From: an uncultured Clostridia bacterium
Lineage (GTDB): Bacteria; Bacillota; Clostridia; TANB77; CAG-508
DNA: 64,000 nt
Reading direction: 5' to 3'
NCBI GenBank assembly: GCA_949045875.1
Contig: CARPYP010000007.1
Coordinates: forward strand, 1 to 64,000
A program made the position numbers and the translations under genes. Positions 1 to 7,319 of the stretch are shown here, in pieces. The stretch's first letter is position 1, and each line of letters starts with the position of its first letter. The notes below the pieces were generated by a model that saw nothing but the letters and a program-made list of their open reading frames with translations, was not told the origin of the DNA and did not search any database.

Positions 1-1
1 T

Positions 2-982
2 CAAATGATATTTACTTCTGACCAAGCATTCTTTGATAAAATTGGAGAAAAAGAAACAAAAAGATATTTTGATGAATGTTATAAATTTATTTGTAATTAT
101 AAAAATCTTGGAGAAAAGAATATAATATCAGCAGTAGTGCACTTAGATGAAGGAGCACCACACATGCATGTAATGTTTGTTCCTGTTGTTCATACAAAAG
201 ATAAAGAAGGCAATGAAACTGATAAAATATGTGCTAGAGATTTCTGGAAAGGCAGAGATAGTTATAGAAAACTACAGGATGCCTATTTCAATCATGTTAA
301 ATCAAAAGGCTTTGATTTAGAAAGGGGTATGTTTGTTGAAGATACTAACAGAAAGCATTACACCATTGAAGAATATAAGAAGATTACAAATTATGATAAT
401 ACTAAAAAACTATTAAATGAAATGAAACTTGAATTACCAGAAGTTCCAGATATAAATGACATTAGTAAGTTTTCAATAAAACGAGATGAAAAGATATTAG
501 AAAAAATTATAAAGCCTAAAGATGATTTGATTAAAGAATTATATAAAGAAAATCTTTATTCGAATAAGGAATTATCAAAACAGTCCAAAATTGTTGATGA
601 AGCTACAAAATACCAAAAAGAAAGAGATAAAATACTTGCTGATAATCAAGAACTTAATAATACTGTTAGAAATTTAGAATATGAATACACAGAAAAGAAG
701 AAAACACTTGAACACGAATTTGAAGATAAATCATTTAATTTAGAATGGCAATATAAAAATAAAATTCATAAGCTAGAAAAAGAAAATAACCATTTGAAAA
801 AAGTAATTGATAAATTTAAAGAAACTACTAAAAAATTCATAAAATGGATTTGTAAAAAATTTGATTTACCTTCTGAAGATGAGATAATTAGAGATTTTGA
901 AAAAGAAACTCATACTTTTCTTGATGCTGAAAAACAAGTAAAAAAAGAACAAAGCGAAAAAAGTTTTGAGCTAGAATTATAA
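2..982 (+). CDS. MobV-family relaxase (Mob/Pre), 5' end cut by window edge
   Basis: Relaxase that would nick an origin of transfer and stay attached to the DNA for mobilization. Visible: the MobV metal-binding motif HLDEGAPHMH (H46, H53 and H55 of the readable part), followed by a conserved region to about residue 115 and a long charged coiled coil (about 190-290) typical of Mob/Pre proteins. The reading frame runs in from the left edge, and the roughly 80-90 N-terminal residues usual for the family are missing, so the gene is partial because of the window, not necessarily broken. With the excisionase and integrase downstream it marks an integrative mobilizable element. The oriT, normally upstream of mob, lies outside the window. 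Family assignment is firm; functional state is unknown. Confidence 0.9.
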   Translation, partial: QMIFTSDQAFFDKIGEKETKRYFDECYKFICNYKNLGEKNIISAVVHLDEGAPHMHVMFVPVVHTKDKEGNETDKICARDFWKGRDSYRKLQDAYFNHVKSKGFDLERGMFVEDTNRKHYTIEEYKKITNYDNTKKLLNEMKLELPEVPDINDISKFSIKRDEKILEKIIKPKDDLIKELYKENLYSNKELSKQSKIVDEATKYQKERDKILADNQELNNTVRNLEYEYTEKKKTLEHEFEDKSFNLEWQYKNKIHKLEKENNHLKKVIDKFKETTKKFIKWICKKFDLPSEDEIIRDFEKETHTFLDAEKQVKKEQSEKSFELEL

Positions 983-995
983 TTTATATTCATTG

Positions 996-1034
996 AAGAG
1001 AGAAAGATGAGCTGTATATGCTCATCCCTCTCTT
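996..1034. terminator. Hairpin between convergent relaxase and 318-aa gene
   Basis: Arms at 996-1012 and 1020-1034 pair over about 14 bp around a short loop. The hairpin lies 14 nt after the relaxase stop and before the stop of the convergent gene, so it could end transcription from both sides. The following T-run is weak on both strands. Confidence 0.5.
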
Positions 1035-1064
1035 AAAACTGACTGTTTAATTGAGTGCCATTAA

Positions 1065-2021
1065 TTAATTCGCCAAAAATTCCTGCTTAACACGATAAAA
1101 CAACCTCTTTGCTTCTCGAATATCAGAAATAATTGTCTTGACAAGTTTCTGATCTGTTACCCTCTCATCTTTCCAATTAACAATAGCTCCATCTTTAATT
1201 TTGTAGCCTCTGTCATCAGTAGAATACTGATTTAACCATTCCGTTGAGCCGTCTTTATGACATATAACATAATTTCCACCATCACAAAGTCTCGCTTTTA
1301 TTGACTCTCCATTTGAATCGACATCAAACCATTCTTTATTATAGTCGAATATTACTCTAAATCTTGTTATTTCTTTGCTCATATGCTTTTTTAACATATT
1401 CGCTATTTTAACAACTATTTCTATCTGTCTTTTCTGCTCAAAAGGTTCTATGCTACTTGAGTTATATTTGCTCATTTCTTCAAAAATGGAATGGTATTCA
1501 CTGAGTACTTTCCAAACTGGAAAATTATGATTGCTTGAAAATTGTAAATCAATTTTCCCACCAACAATAATTGTGCTAATATGTGCAGAATCCCTATTTT
1601 TGCTATGCCTAAATGAAATCTGCTCAATACCATTTTGAAAACAATCATATACTTCATAATCAAAATCAAGAGTATTCAATACAGTATTATAGCTATAATT
1701 TTGCCAGTGTTTCTCAAAGATAAGAATTAATGCATTTACAGCTTTTGTTTGCTCAAAAATAAGATAATACTCTTCTCCTTTTTGAGTAGTCACAATGTAA
1801 TACAATCTGCTTTCATCAGACTTTCGAATAGAAGTAATCTCTCCTTCATCAATCATCCATTCGAGATTTTCGTATAACCACTGTTCTGTTAGCTTGTTAT
1901 TCTCAAGCCATTTTTCTTTTGGCGTGGAAAACTTCCATCTAATCCATTGCCTTGTATGTCCATTGGTACTTTCCCATTTTTGAAGAGAACCATAGGACTT
2001 GGATAGTTGCCGTTCACTCAT
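1065..2021 (-). CDS. Hypothetical cargo protein, 318 aa
   Basis: Not recognised. A soluble protein with no signal peptide or membrane segment, rich in Trp, Lys and Glu (WxRWKF near residue 27, then mixed alpha/beta). The start is supported by GGAGG about 8 nt upstream. It is convergent with the relaxase and separated from the next gene by about 150 bp of A/T-rich DNA in which I see nothing else. By eye its codon use is richer in G+C than the neighbours (not computed), which suggests separate acquisition as cargo. A defence or regulatory role would be a guess. Confidence 0.6.
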   Translation of the reverse strand: MSERQLSKSYGSLQKWESTNGHTRQWIRWKFSTPKEKWLENNKLTEQWLYENLEWMIDEGEITSIRKSDESRLYYIVTTQKGEEYYLIFEQTKAVNALILIFEKHWQNYSYNTVLNTLDFDYEVYDCFQNGIEQISFRHSKNRDSAHISTIIVGGKIDLQFSSNHNFPVWKVLSEYHSIFEEMSKYNSSSIEPFEQKRQIEIVVKIANMLKKHMSKEITRFRVIFDYNKEWFDVDSNGESIKARLCDGGNYVICHKDGSTEWLNQYSTDDRGYKIKDGAIVNWKDERVTDQKLVKTIISDIREAKRLFYRVKQEFLAN

Positions 2022-2174
2022 TTATACATACCTCCAATCGTTAATATGTGAAAACAACAGTTACATAACATCTATTATATTATATTTTTGGCTAAAAATC
2101 AATGATATTTAGCTATTTTTCTCATTAAATCATAATTATTTAACCGTGTTATTACTCTGCCAGTCTTCAATATC

Positions 2175-2375
2175 TTATTGTTCATTTATTCCTATATACT
2201 CACTTAATTCAGTAAAATCATCATCAGAATTTGCATAACCTCGTTTTAGATAACTATTTCCACCATCAACACTACAAGCACCACATTTACAAGTAACATT
2301 ATCATGAGTATGTTTTGATACTATAATATCTCCACATAAATTACATTTTATTGAATTTTTAATAATCTTTTTCAA
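2175..2375 (-). CDS. Small zinc-ribbon-like protein, 66 aa
   Basis: Short protein with two CxxC-type pairs (KCNLCGD near residue 11 and CKCGACS near residue 29) and an intervening HTH residue trio, giving a plausible single zinc site. The C-terminal half is acidic. It starts at TTG, supported by GAGGTG eight bases upstream, and begins only 3 bp after the stop of the DUF1016 gene, so the two are probably co-transcribed and translationally coupled. It resembles small uncharacterised zinc-ribbon proteins of mobile elements (DUF7695-like); function unknown. Confidence 0.6.
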   Translation of the reverse strand: MKKIIKNSIKCNLCGDIIVSKHTHDNVTCKCGACSVDGGNSYLKRGYANSDDDFTELSEYIGINEQ

Positions 2376-2378
2376 ATT

Positions 2379-3419
2379 TTACACCTCATTATCTTCTTCA
2401 ACATTTATCTCAATATGTTTGTTTATATCTTCTTCTGTTGGTAATTTATCTAGTATTTCTTGTGGTAATTCGTTTCTAACCTCATAAGAAGTAACACCGA
2501 TAGGGGCATTTGTTCCTTTTAAAGCCCATTCCACTGATAATTTATCTTTTCCTTTACAAAGTAATAGACCAATAGTTTGATTATCTTGTTCTTTTCTTAA
2601 GGTCTCATCAACTGCAGTTACATAGAAGCTTAATTGTCCTGTATATTCTGGCTTAAATTCATTATTTTTTAACTCCACAACAATATAACATCTTAAGTCT
2701 AAATGGTAAAATAACATATCAATATAATAATCTTGACTTTCAGTAGAAATTTTATATTGATTTCCTACAAAGCTAAATCCTTTTCCTAATTCTAGTAATA
2801 CATTTTTTATTCTTTCCATCATCGCATTTTCAATGTCTTTTTCGATAGCTTCTTCTTTAATTCCTTCAAGTTCAAAAATATATGGGTCTTTTATTACATC
2901 TCTTGCAAGTTCACTTTGTGGAATAGGTAATTTCTCTTTGAAATTTGTAAGTTTCTCGGTAACTGCCTGTCTTTCATATAATTGTAAATCTATTTGATGA
3001 TCTAAAACTGTTTTTGCCCAACCATTTTCTACACACTTTTCTGCATACCAATTTCGTATATCATCATCTTTAACTTTTTCTAATAATATGCAATTATGAG
3101 TCCATGGCAATTTTGCCACTGCTGGTGGCAAAATTGATAAATCCTTGTATTTTTCGTAAAATTTCTTCATTCTTGCTAAATTTCTTGTAGAAAATCCAGT
3201 TGAATCTGGAAATTCTAATTTTAAAGCAATAGAAAAATCATTAACAAATTTATTTCCATATTTTGCATTTTCACTTACAATTTTACCAAGTCTAAAATAT
3301 AGTTTAATTAATTCCATATTAGCATTTTCTTGAACTTCATATCTTGTTTTTAGAATATCTTGTTTAGCATATAAAACTAAATCTTTAAAATCTTTATCTA
3401 GCATATTATTTTCGTTCAT
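2379..3419 (-). CDS. DUF1016 (YhcG-type) PD-(D/E)XK nuclease-like protein, 346 aa
   Basis: Two-domain protein: an N-terminal helical DUF1016 domain containing the conserved LPWTHN segment (about residues 104-109) and a C-terminal restriction-nuclease-like fold with the catalytic signature D...ELK (DYYIDMLFYH then YIVVELKN). Relatives are linked to DNA processing and often travel on mobile elements. I place the start at ATG 3419, which has GGAGG 8 nt upstream; an upstream in-frame TTG at 3455 lies inside a palindrome and is less likely. A near copy of that palindrome also encodes the conserved LPPAVAKL segment inside the gene. Downstream it is coupled to the zinc-ribbon gene. Confidence 0.85.
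   Translation of the reverse strand: MNENNMLDKDFKDLVLYAKQDILKTRYEVQENANMELIKLYFRLGKIVSENAKYGNKFVNDFSIALKLEFPDSTGFSTRNLARMKKFYEKYKDLSILPPAVAKLPWTHNCILLEKVKDDDIRNWYAEKCVENGWAKTVLDHQIDLQLYERQAVTEKLTNFKEKLPIPQSELARDVIKDPYIFELEGIKEEAIEKDIENAMMERIKNVLLELGKGFSFVGNQYKISTESQDYYIDMLFYHLDLRCYIVVELKNNEFKPEYTGQLSFYVTAVDETLRKEQDNQTIGLLLCKGKDKLSVEWALKGTNAPIGVTSYEVRNELPQEILDKLPTEEDINKHIEINVEEDNEV
3108..3136. repeat. Perfect 12-bp inverted repeat inside DUF1016 gene
   Basis: CAATTTTGCCAC and its exact reverse complement flank a 5-base loop. It encodes the family-conserved LPPAVAKL segment. A second, degenerate copy lies at 3432-3460. Confidence 0.85.
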
Positions 3420-3431
3420 TATCAAAACCTC

Positions 3432-3460
3432 CAATTTTGCCACCAGCAGTGGCAATTTTC
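3432..3460. repeat. Copy of the DUF1016 palindrome just upstream of its ribosome binding site
   Basis: The left 12 bases are identical to 3108-3119 and the loop is the reverse complement. Pairing is limited to 7 bp because the outer right arm has diverged. It lies between the stop of the upstream gene (3466) and the GGAGG of the DUF1016 gene, so the mRNA hairpin would abut the ribosome binding site. Confidence 0.8.
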
Positions 3461-3465
3461 ATTTA

Positions 3466-4350
3466 TTATTTATTTCTTGCTCTACTTTTATAAACATTTT
3501 CTTGATTTTTACAGCTAAATGTATCATATTCAGTTTTTGGGTTTGGTGCTGTAAATGCTTTTCCACAATGTTTGCAAAGTTTTAAATATTTCTTTTCTTC
3601 TATTGCAAATAATTTAAAATCTTCATCTATGTATTCTTTTAAACTTCTTATATGTATTGTAATTCCGTTATATTCTAAATTAGTTCTAATATGGTTTGAT
3701 TCTAGCTTTTCAATCAAAGAATGTTGTATATTTTCTCCTTTTTCTTTCTTCAATTCTCTTAATATATTATATAAAGTTTGTGCATAATTTACTATCATAT
3801 CTACTTGTTCATAGTATTTTTCATTTTTATAATATAATTCGTTCAATTCTGGAGTAATAAATTTCTCCATACTATGCTGACAAATAAAGCTATTGCTTTT
3901 TTCTATCAATTCTTTTATTTCATCTTTACTAGCTGTTGGAAAAAATATTTTAAAATAATCTAGTATGTCCATTGTATTAAAGCAATCGTAGTATGCTTTG
4001 CCTGTTACATTATTAAATTCTTTTAACAATACCTTTTTATCTAATGTATAATATCTATTTACTGGTAAATTATGAATTAATCCTAAAAGTCCATATTGAT
4101 TTACAAAATCTAGTAATAAACTATCAGTTTCCTCTTCATTTTCTAATGATAGTTTTCCTAAATTTATAAAATCTATTAATGGTTTATCATTTTCTTCATA
4201 ATCATCAAAACTAATTAAACCATAATTCATATAACTATTGCTATCAAACTTTGGTACAACATATTTTATATTGTTTATAACTTTTATTTCATATTCTTCA
4301 AACTTTGGTAATGATTGATTATTAAAGCCATATTCTAAATCAAATCTCAT
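3466..4350 (-). CDS. Hypothetical protein with C-terminal zinc finger, 294 aa
   Basis: Mostly alpha-helical protein ending in CKHCGKAF...FSCKNQ and a basic tail (KSRARNK), a CGNR/DUF6076-like zinc-binding end of the type seen in DNA-binding cargo proteins of Clostridia. No signal peptide or membrane segment. Its ribosome binding site (GGAG about 8 nt before ATG) is good. It is first of a leftward operon (this gene, DUF1016, zinc-ribbon) read from the minus promoter at 4503-4531. Family name uncertain; DNA binding is inferred only from the finger. Confidence 0.65.
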   Translation of the reverse strand: MRFDLEYGFNNQSLPKFEEYEIKVINNIKYVVPKFDSNSYMNYGLISFDDYEENDKPLIDFINLGKLSLENEEETDSLLLDFVNQYGLLGLIHNLPVNRYYTLDKKVLLKEFNNVTGKAYYDCFNTMDILDYFKIFFPTASKDEIKELIEKSNSFICQHSMEKFITPELNELYYKNEKYYEQVDMIVNYAQTLYNILRELKKEKGENIQHSLIEKLESNHIRTNLEYNGITIHIRSLKEYIDEDFKLFAIEEKKYLKLCKHCGKAFTAPNPKTEYDTFSCKNQENVYKSRARNK

Positions 4351-4398
4351 ATCTTTTTCTCCAATCTAAAAATTTTTCAAAAAATTTATAGTAATATA

Positions 4399-4427
4399 TT
4401 GACAACCATAAAATATTACAGTATAAT
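4399..4427 (+). promoter_or_regulatory. Strong sigma-A promoter facing right
   Basis: TTGACA at 4399-4404, 17-bp spacer, TATAAT at 4422-4427: a perfect consensus. It points toward the HTH gene at 4627, giving a leader of about 190 nt that runs across the opposing promoter at 4503-4531. Confidence 0.85.
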
Positions 4428-4434
4428 CTTAATG

Positions 4435-4489
4435 TAATACTTTAATATGTAAAAAGTATTAATAATACTTAAAACAAAATTTAATACTT
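4435..4489. promoter_or_regulatory. Operator-like array of TAATACTT motifs
   Basis: TAATACTT occurs at 4435-4442, 4463-4470 and 4482-4489, and inverted at 4454-4461. The two middle copies form a perfect 17-bp palindrome, AAGTATTAATAATACTT. Copies are spaced 19 bp in two cases. The array lies between two facing promoters, the expected place for a repressor or switch protein; the 155-aa HTH protein is the obvious candidate ligand. Confidence 0.6.
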
Positions 4490-4502
4490 TCTTTATAAGA
4501 AT

Positions 4503-4531
4503 ATATTACACCAAATACCTTTAATTGTCAA
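4503..4531 (-). promoter_or_regulatory. Strong sigma-A promoter facing left
   Basis: Reading on the minus strand: TTGACA (4526-4531), 17-bp spacer, TAATAT (4503-4508). It drives the leftward zinc-finger/DUF1016/zinc-ribbon operon and faces the rightward promoter, so the two transcripts overlap. Confidence 0.75.
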
Positions 4532-4626
4532 TATTTATGAAGAAATATTACATATATTCTATAGGATAATTGTATCTAAAATAATGCAAGTAAAAAATAT
4601 AAGTAAAAAGAAAGGAGGTCATCAAG

Positions 4627-5094
4627 ATGGATAAAAAAGCAAAGATTTTACAAATGTACTTTGAAGAACATCAAAAACAAAATGTAATTGCTGAAAATGT
4701 TGGAGTTAAGCAAAGCTATGTATCACAAGTGATAAAAAAAGATGAACGATATTGGGTAGAAAAAGAAAATAGGCATAATGAAGCAATGATCAGAAAAGCT
4801 GAATACAACAAAGAATATTATAAAACTTATGAAAGACCTAAGAAACAAGATAACTCTTATGAACAACTAAAAACTATGCACAAACAAGCCTCAAAAGAAT
4901 TATCATATACAAGCAATACTCTTTCTGATTATGCTTTCCTACATTGGAATTTAGGAGCTTATCATAGAGATAATAACGGAAATATGAGAATTAACAAAGG
5001 TTTAAAAGTAGGATTTGATATTCCAAAATTGATAAATATGAATATTAAAGTACCAACACAGAAATACAAGCATAAATGTTGCTTTAGTAATTAG
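4627..5094 (+). CDS. HTH DNA-binding protein of mobile element, 155 aa
   Basis: The N-terminus (about 5-40) is a helix-turn-helix of the sigma-like/Xre type: KILQMYFEEHQKQNVIAENV followed by GVKQSYVSQVIKKD. The middle is a charged helical linker and the C-terminus is basic (KYKHKC). Strong AAAGGAGG ribosome binding site. It lies downstream of the rightward consensus promoter and the TAATACTT array, and upstream of xis and int, the usual position for an element control gene. Repressor versus activator cannot be told from sequence. Confidence 0.75.
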   Translation: MDKKAKILQMYFEEHQKQNVIAENVGVKQSYVSQVIKKDERYWVEKENRHNEAMIRKAEYNKEYYKTYERPKKQDNSYEQLKTMHKQASKELSYTSNTLSDYAFLHWNLGAYHRDNNGNMRINKGLKVGFDIPKLINMNIKVPTQKYKHKCCFSN

Positions 5095-5101
5095 TAATCA
5101 T

Positions 5102-5142
5102 TATTGAGTTTTTATTCTCAATAGTGATATTTTTATAATTTT
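5102..5142 (+). terminator. Intrinsic terminator after HTH gene
   Basis: TATTGAG (5102-5108) pairs with CTCAATA (5117-5123), followed by a T-rich run to about 5147. The hairpin is short; it may attenuate rather than stop transcription into the excisionase gene. Confidence 0.6.
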
Positions 5143-5166
5143 TTTGGAAAGGAGGTTTTTGAAATT

Positions 5167-5373
5167 ATGGGAAATATTAAAGAAAACTATGATCTAATGT
5201 TTACTTCATATCCAGATTTAGTAAATATCGGTCAATTAAAAGAAATGCTTGGTATTGGCATTACACTAGCTTATAGGTTAGTTAAAAATAAAACTATTCC
5301 TGCATTAAAAGTTGGCAGAGAATATAAAATACCAAAAAGAAATATTATTTGTTATTTAACAAATCAGAATTAA
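5167..5373 (+). CDS. Excisionase-family DNA-binding protein, 68 aa
   Basis: Small winged-HTH protein of the excisionase/MerR-like family: IGQLKEMLGIGITLAYRLVK, then IPALKVGREYKIPKRNIICYL, matching the helix-turn-helix plus K-V-G-R-x-Y-x-I-P strand pattern of Xis proteins. It would bend DNA at the attachment site to favour excision by the downstream integrase. Ribosome binding site AAAGGAGG. A terminator follows, so int may have its own promoter. Confidence 0.85.
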   Translation: MGNIKENYDLMFTSYPDLVNIGQLKEMLGIGITLAYRLVKNKTIPALKVGREYKIPKRNIICYLTNQN

Positions 5374-5412
5374 GCCATTATCCTTTATTTGATAATGGCT
5401 CTTATTTTATTA
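5374..5412 (+). terminator. Intrinsic terminator after excisionase gene
   Basis: A perfect 9-bp stem, GCCATTATC (5374-5382) and GATAATGGC (5391-5399), followed by TCTTATTTTATT. It overlaps the region just after the stop codon. Confidence 0.8.
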
Positions 5413-5511
5413 CACAAGTTAACTAGACTTAAATGTAATTACATGGTATTATACAAACAATATCAATAGTAAGTTAAATTTAAGCTGTTATAGAAAAGGA
5501 AGGAGTAAAAG

Positions 5512-6687
5512 ATGATAGATGTAACAGGTAGCTTACAAATTAAGAATAAAATATATCAAGCAGTTTTAAGTTATAAACAAGATAATAAATGGAAAACAAA
5601 ATGGGTTTCAACTAAAATTCAAGCAGTAAAAGGAAATAAGAAACAAGCACAAGCAAAACTTGAAGAAATAAGATTACAATTTCAAGAAGAAATAAATAAT
5701 GATAATATTGAAGATGAAAAAATATTGTTTATAGACTATATGAAGAAATGGCTAAAAATGATAAAAGCAAGTGTAGAAGAAACAACTTATAATGGATATA
5801 AAGGTGTTGTAAATGGAAGATTATCAGATTATTTTAGTGATAAGAAGATAACATTGCAAGATATTAAGCCAAAACATATTCAAGAATTTTATCAATATTT
5901 ATTAGATGAAGGACTTTCTGGAAATACAGTTAAACATTATCACGCAAATATAAGAAAGGCATTACAATATGCTATGAAAACAGATATTATTTTATCTAAT
6001 CCTGCTGATAAAGTTGATTTACCCAAAATTGAAGAATATAAACCAAAATTTTATACAAGTGATGAAGTTAAAACATTACTAAATGAAGTTCTTGGTACAA
6101 AATTAGAAATTCCTGTAATGATAGATTGCTTTTATGGTTTTAGGCGAAGTGAAGTAATTGGATTGAAGTGGAGTGCTGTTGATTTTGAAAAAGACACTAT
6201 TACAATTAATCATACTATTACACAATCAAATGGAAAACTGATTATAAGAGATAAAACGAAAACTAAATCTAGCAAAAGAACTTTACCACTAGAGCCTATT
6301 GTAAAATCTTTCTTGCTTGAATTAAAAGAAAAACAAGAAAAGAATAAAGAACTATGTGGAAACAGCTACAATCAAGATTATTTAGAATATATATGTGTAG
6401 ATGATGGTGGTAATATTATTAGACCAGACTATGTAACAGAAACATTTTTAAAATTACTAAAAAAGAAAAATTTAAAGATTATTCGTTTTCATGATTTAAG
6501 ACATACTTGTGCAAGTATTTTACTAAAGAATGGAGCAAATATGAAAGAAATTCAAGCATGGCTAGGACATTCAAATTATAATACTACTGCTAACTTATAT
6601 GCACATTTAGATACAAGTAGTGTAAATGATGTTGGAAAAGTAATAACAAATGTATTCAGCACAAAAAAAGAAGCAGTTACTGCTTAA
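5512..6687 (+). CDS. int: Tyrosine recombinase / integrase of the element, 391 aa
   Basis: Phage/Tn916-type integrase. An N-terminal arm-binding region (about 1-60) precedes a SAM-like core-binding domain (about 65-165). The catalytic domain has Arg in GFRRSEVIGLKW, the HDLRHTCAS box, LGHSNYNTT and the Tyr nucleophile in NLYAHL. All catalytic residues are present and length is normal. The gene ends 115 bp from the 3' end of tRNA-Phe, the classic arrangement for an integrase targeting the tRNA 3' end, so attR probably lies in tRNA-Phe. The other end of the element lies left of the window. Confidence 0.95.
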   Translation: MIDVTGSLQIKNKIYQAVLSYKQDNKWKTKWVSTKIQAVKGNKKQAQAKLEEIRLQFQEEINNDNIEDEKILFIDYMKKWLKMIKASVEETTYNGYKGVVNGRLSDYFSDKKITLQDIKPKHIQEFYQYLLDEGLSGNTVKHYHANIRKALQYAMKTDIILSNPADKVDLPKIEEYKPKFYTSDEVKTLLNEVLGTKLEIPVMIDCFYGFRRSEVIGLKWSAVDFEKDTITINHTITQSNGKLIIRDKTKTKSSKRTLPLEPIVKSFLLELKEKQEKNKELCGNSYNQDYLEYICVDDGGNIIRPDYVTETFLKLLKKKNLKIIRFHDLRHTCASILLKNGANMKEIQAWLGHSNYNTTANLYAHLDTSSVNDVGKVITNVFSTKKEAVTA

Positions 6688-6727
6688 AAACTACTTCAAC
6701 TAAAATATGTACTTTTAAACTGAAAAT

Positions 6728-6785
6728 ATAAAAATTAAATTTTTTAGATGTTTTTTTAGATGATACCTAAAATTTTAATTTTTAT
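6728..6785. terminator. Long A/T hairpin between int and tRNA-Phe
   Basis: About 18 bp of near-perfect pairing (ATAAAAATTAAA against its complement at 6768-6785) around a T-rich loop. It lies between the convergent int gene and tRNA operon and can serve both as terminator. The T-rich arms limit its strength. Confidence 0.6.
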
Positions 6786-6801
6786 AGTACAAAATAGTGT
6801 T

Positions 6802-6877
6802 TGGTGGCTTCTAGTGGAATCGAACCACTGACACGGAGATTTTCAGTCTCCTGCTCTACCAACTGAGCTAAGAAGCC
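6802..6877 (-). tRNA. tRNA-Phe (GAA)
   Basis: Complete cloverleaf: acceptor GGCTTCT/AGAAGCC, D arm AGCTCAGTTGGTAGAGC, anticodon loop CTGAAAA, T arm with GGTTCGATTCC, discriminator A and encoded CCA. It is the last gene of the Val-Asp-Phe operon and lies next to the integrase, so its 3' end is the probable attachment site. Confidence 0.95.
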
Positions 6878-6884
6878 ATAAGTT

Positions 6885-6935
6885 TGCACCAAAGATTTTC
6901 AGTCCTTTGCTCTACCAACTGAGCTATCAAGGCAC
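6885..6935 (-). pseudogene. Truncated tRNA-Phe remnant
   Basis: On the minus strand it carries a 5' acceptor-like strand, a D arm identical to that of the intact tRNA-Phe (AGCTCAGTTGGTAGAGC) and an anticodon stem-loop with CTGAAAA (anticodon GAA). It then stops: variable loop, T arm and 3' acceptor strand are missing. A tRNA-Phe cut after the anticodon arm is a usual scar of integration at tRNA genes. Confidence 0.8.
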
Positions 6936-6950
6936 ATACTGAACTATTAA

Positions 6951-6973
6951 TTTTTAGTCCTTTACTCTTCCAA
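6951..6973 (-). pseudogene. Second, more decayed tRNA-Phe fragment
   Basis: The plus-strand text TTTTTAGTCCTTTACTCTTC aligns with ATTTTCAGTCCTTTGCTCTA of the 6885-6935 remnant, corresponding to the anticodon arm and part of the D arm, with substitutions. Short, so the assignment rests on its position and alignment to its neighbour. Confidence 0.5.
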
Positions 6974-6985
6974 TAAAATAAAAAA

Positions 6986-7062
6986 TGGCGACCTGGAACG
7001 GGCTCGAACCGTCGACCTCTAGCGTGACAGGCTAGCGTTCTAACCAACTGAACTACCAGGCC
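6986..7062 (-). tRNA. tRNA-Asp (GTC)
   Basis: Acceptor GGCCTGG/CCAGGTC (one G-T pair), D arm AGTTCAGTTGGTTAGAAC, anticodon stem CTAGC/GCTAG with loop CTGTCAC, T arm GGTTCGAGCCC, discriminator G and encoded CCA. Middle gene of the tRNA operon. Confidence 0.95.
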
Positions 7063-7071
7063 GTAAAAAAA

Positions 7072-7147
7072 TGGTGGGCGCTATAGGGCTCGAACCTATG
7101 ACCTCCTGCTTGTAAGGCAGATGCTCTCCCAGCTGAGCTAAGCGCCC
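7072..7147 (-). tRNA. tRNA-Val (TAC)
   Basis: Acceptor GGGCGCT/AGCGCCC, D arm AGCTCAGCTGGGAGAGC, anticodon loop CTTACAA, T arm GGTTCGAGCCC, discriminator A, encoded CCA. First gene of the operon, 20 bp downstream of the -10 box. Confidence 0.95.
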
Positions 7148-7167
7148 ATTTTCTTTCGACATTGATA

Positions 7168-7196
7168 ATTATACGTAATTTTCAGAAAAATGTCAA
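7168..7196 (-). promoter_or_regulatory. tRNA operon promoter
   Basis: On the minus strand TTGACA (7191-7196), 17-bp spacer, TATAAT (7168-7173): a perfect consensus for a highly expressed stable-RNA operon. Confidence 0.92.
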
Positions 7197-7319
7197 TACT
7201 TTTTTTAAATTTTTTAATTTTTTTTTATCTTTCATATATATTAGAATAGTACATTTAAATTTTAGATATGTTTCTATTAATAATATCCCTTTACTAAATA
7301 GTATACCATTAACTTTAAT

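Noticed and set aside
3419..3455. DUF1016 gene starting at TTG 3455
   Set aside because: That start lies inside the palindrome without a ribosome binding site; ATG 3419 has a perfect GGAGG.
4435..4489. CRISPR-like array or replication iterons
   Set aside because: Only four 8-bp motifs in mixed orientation with no spacers; operator function between promoters fits better.
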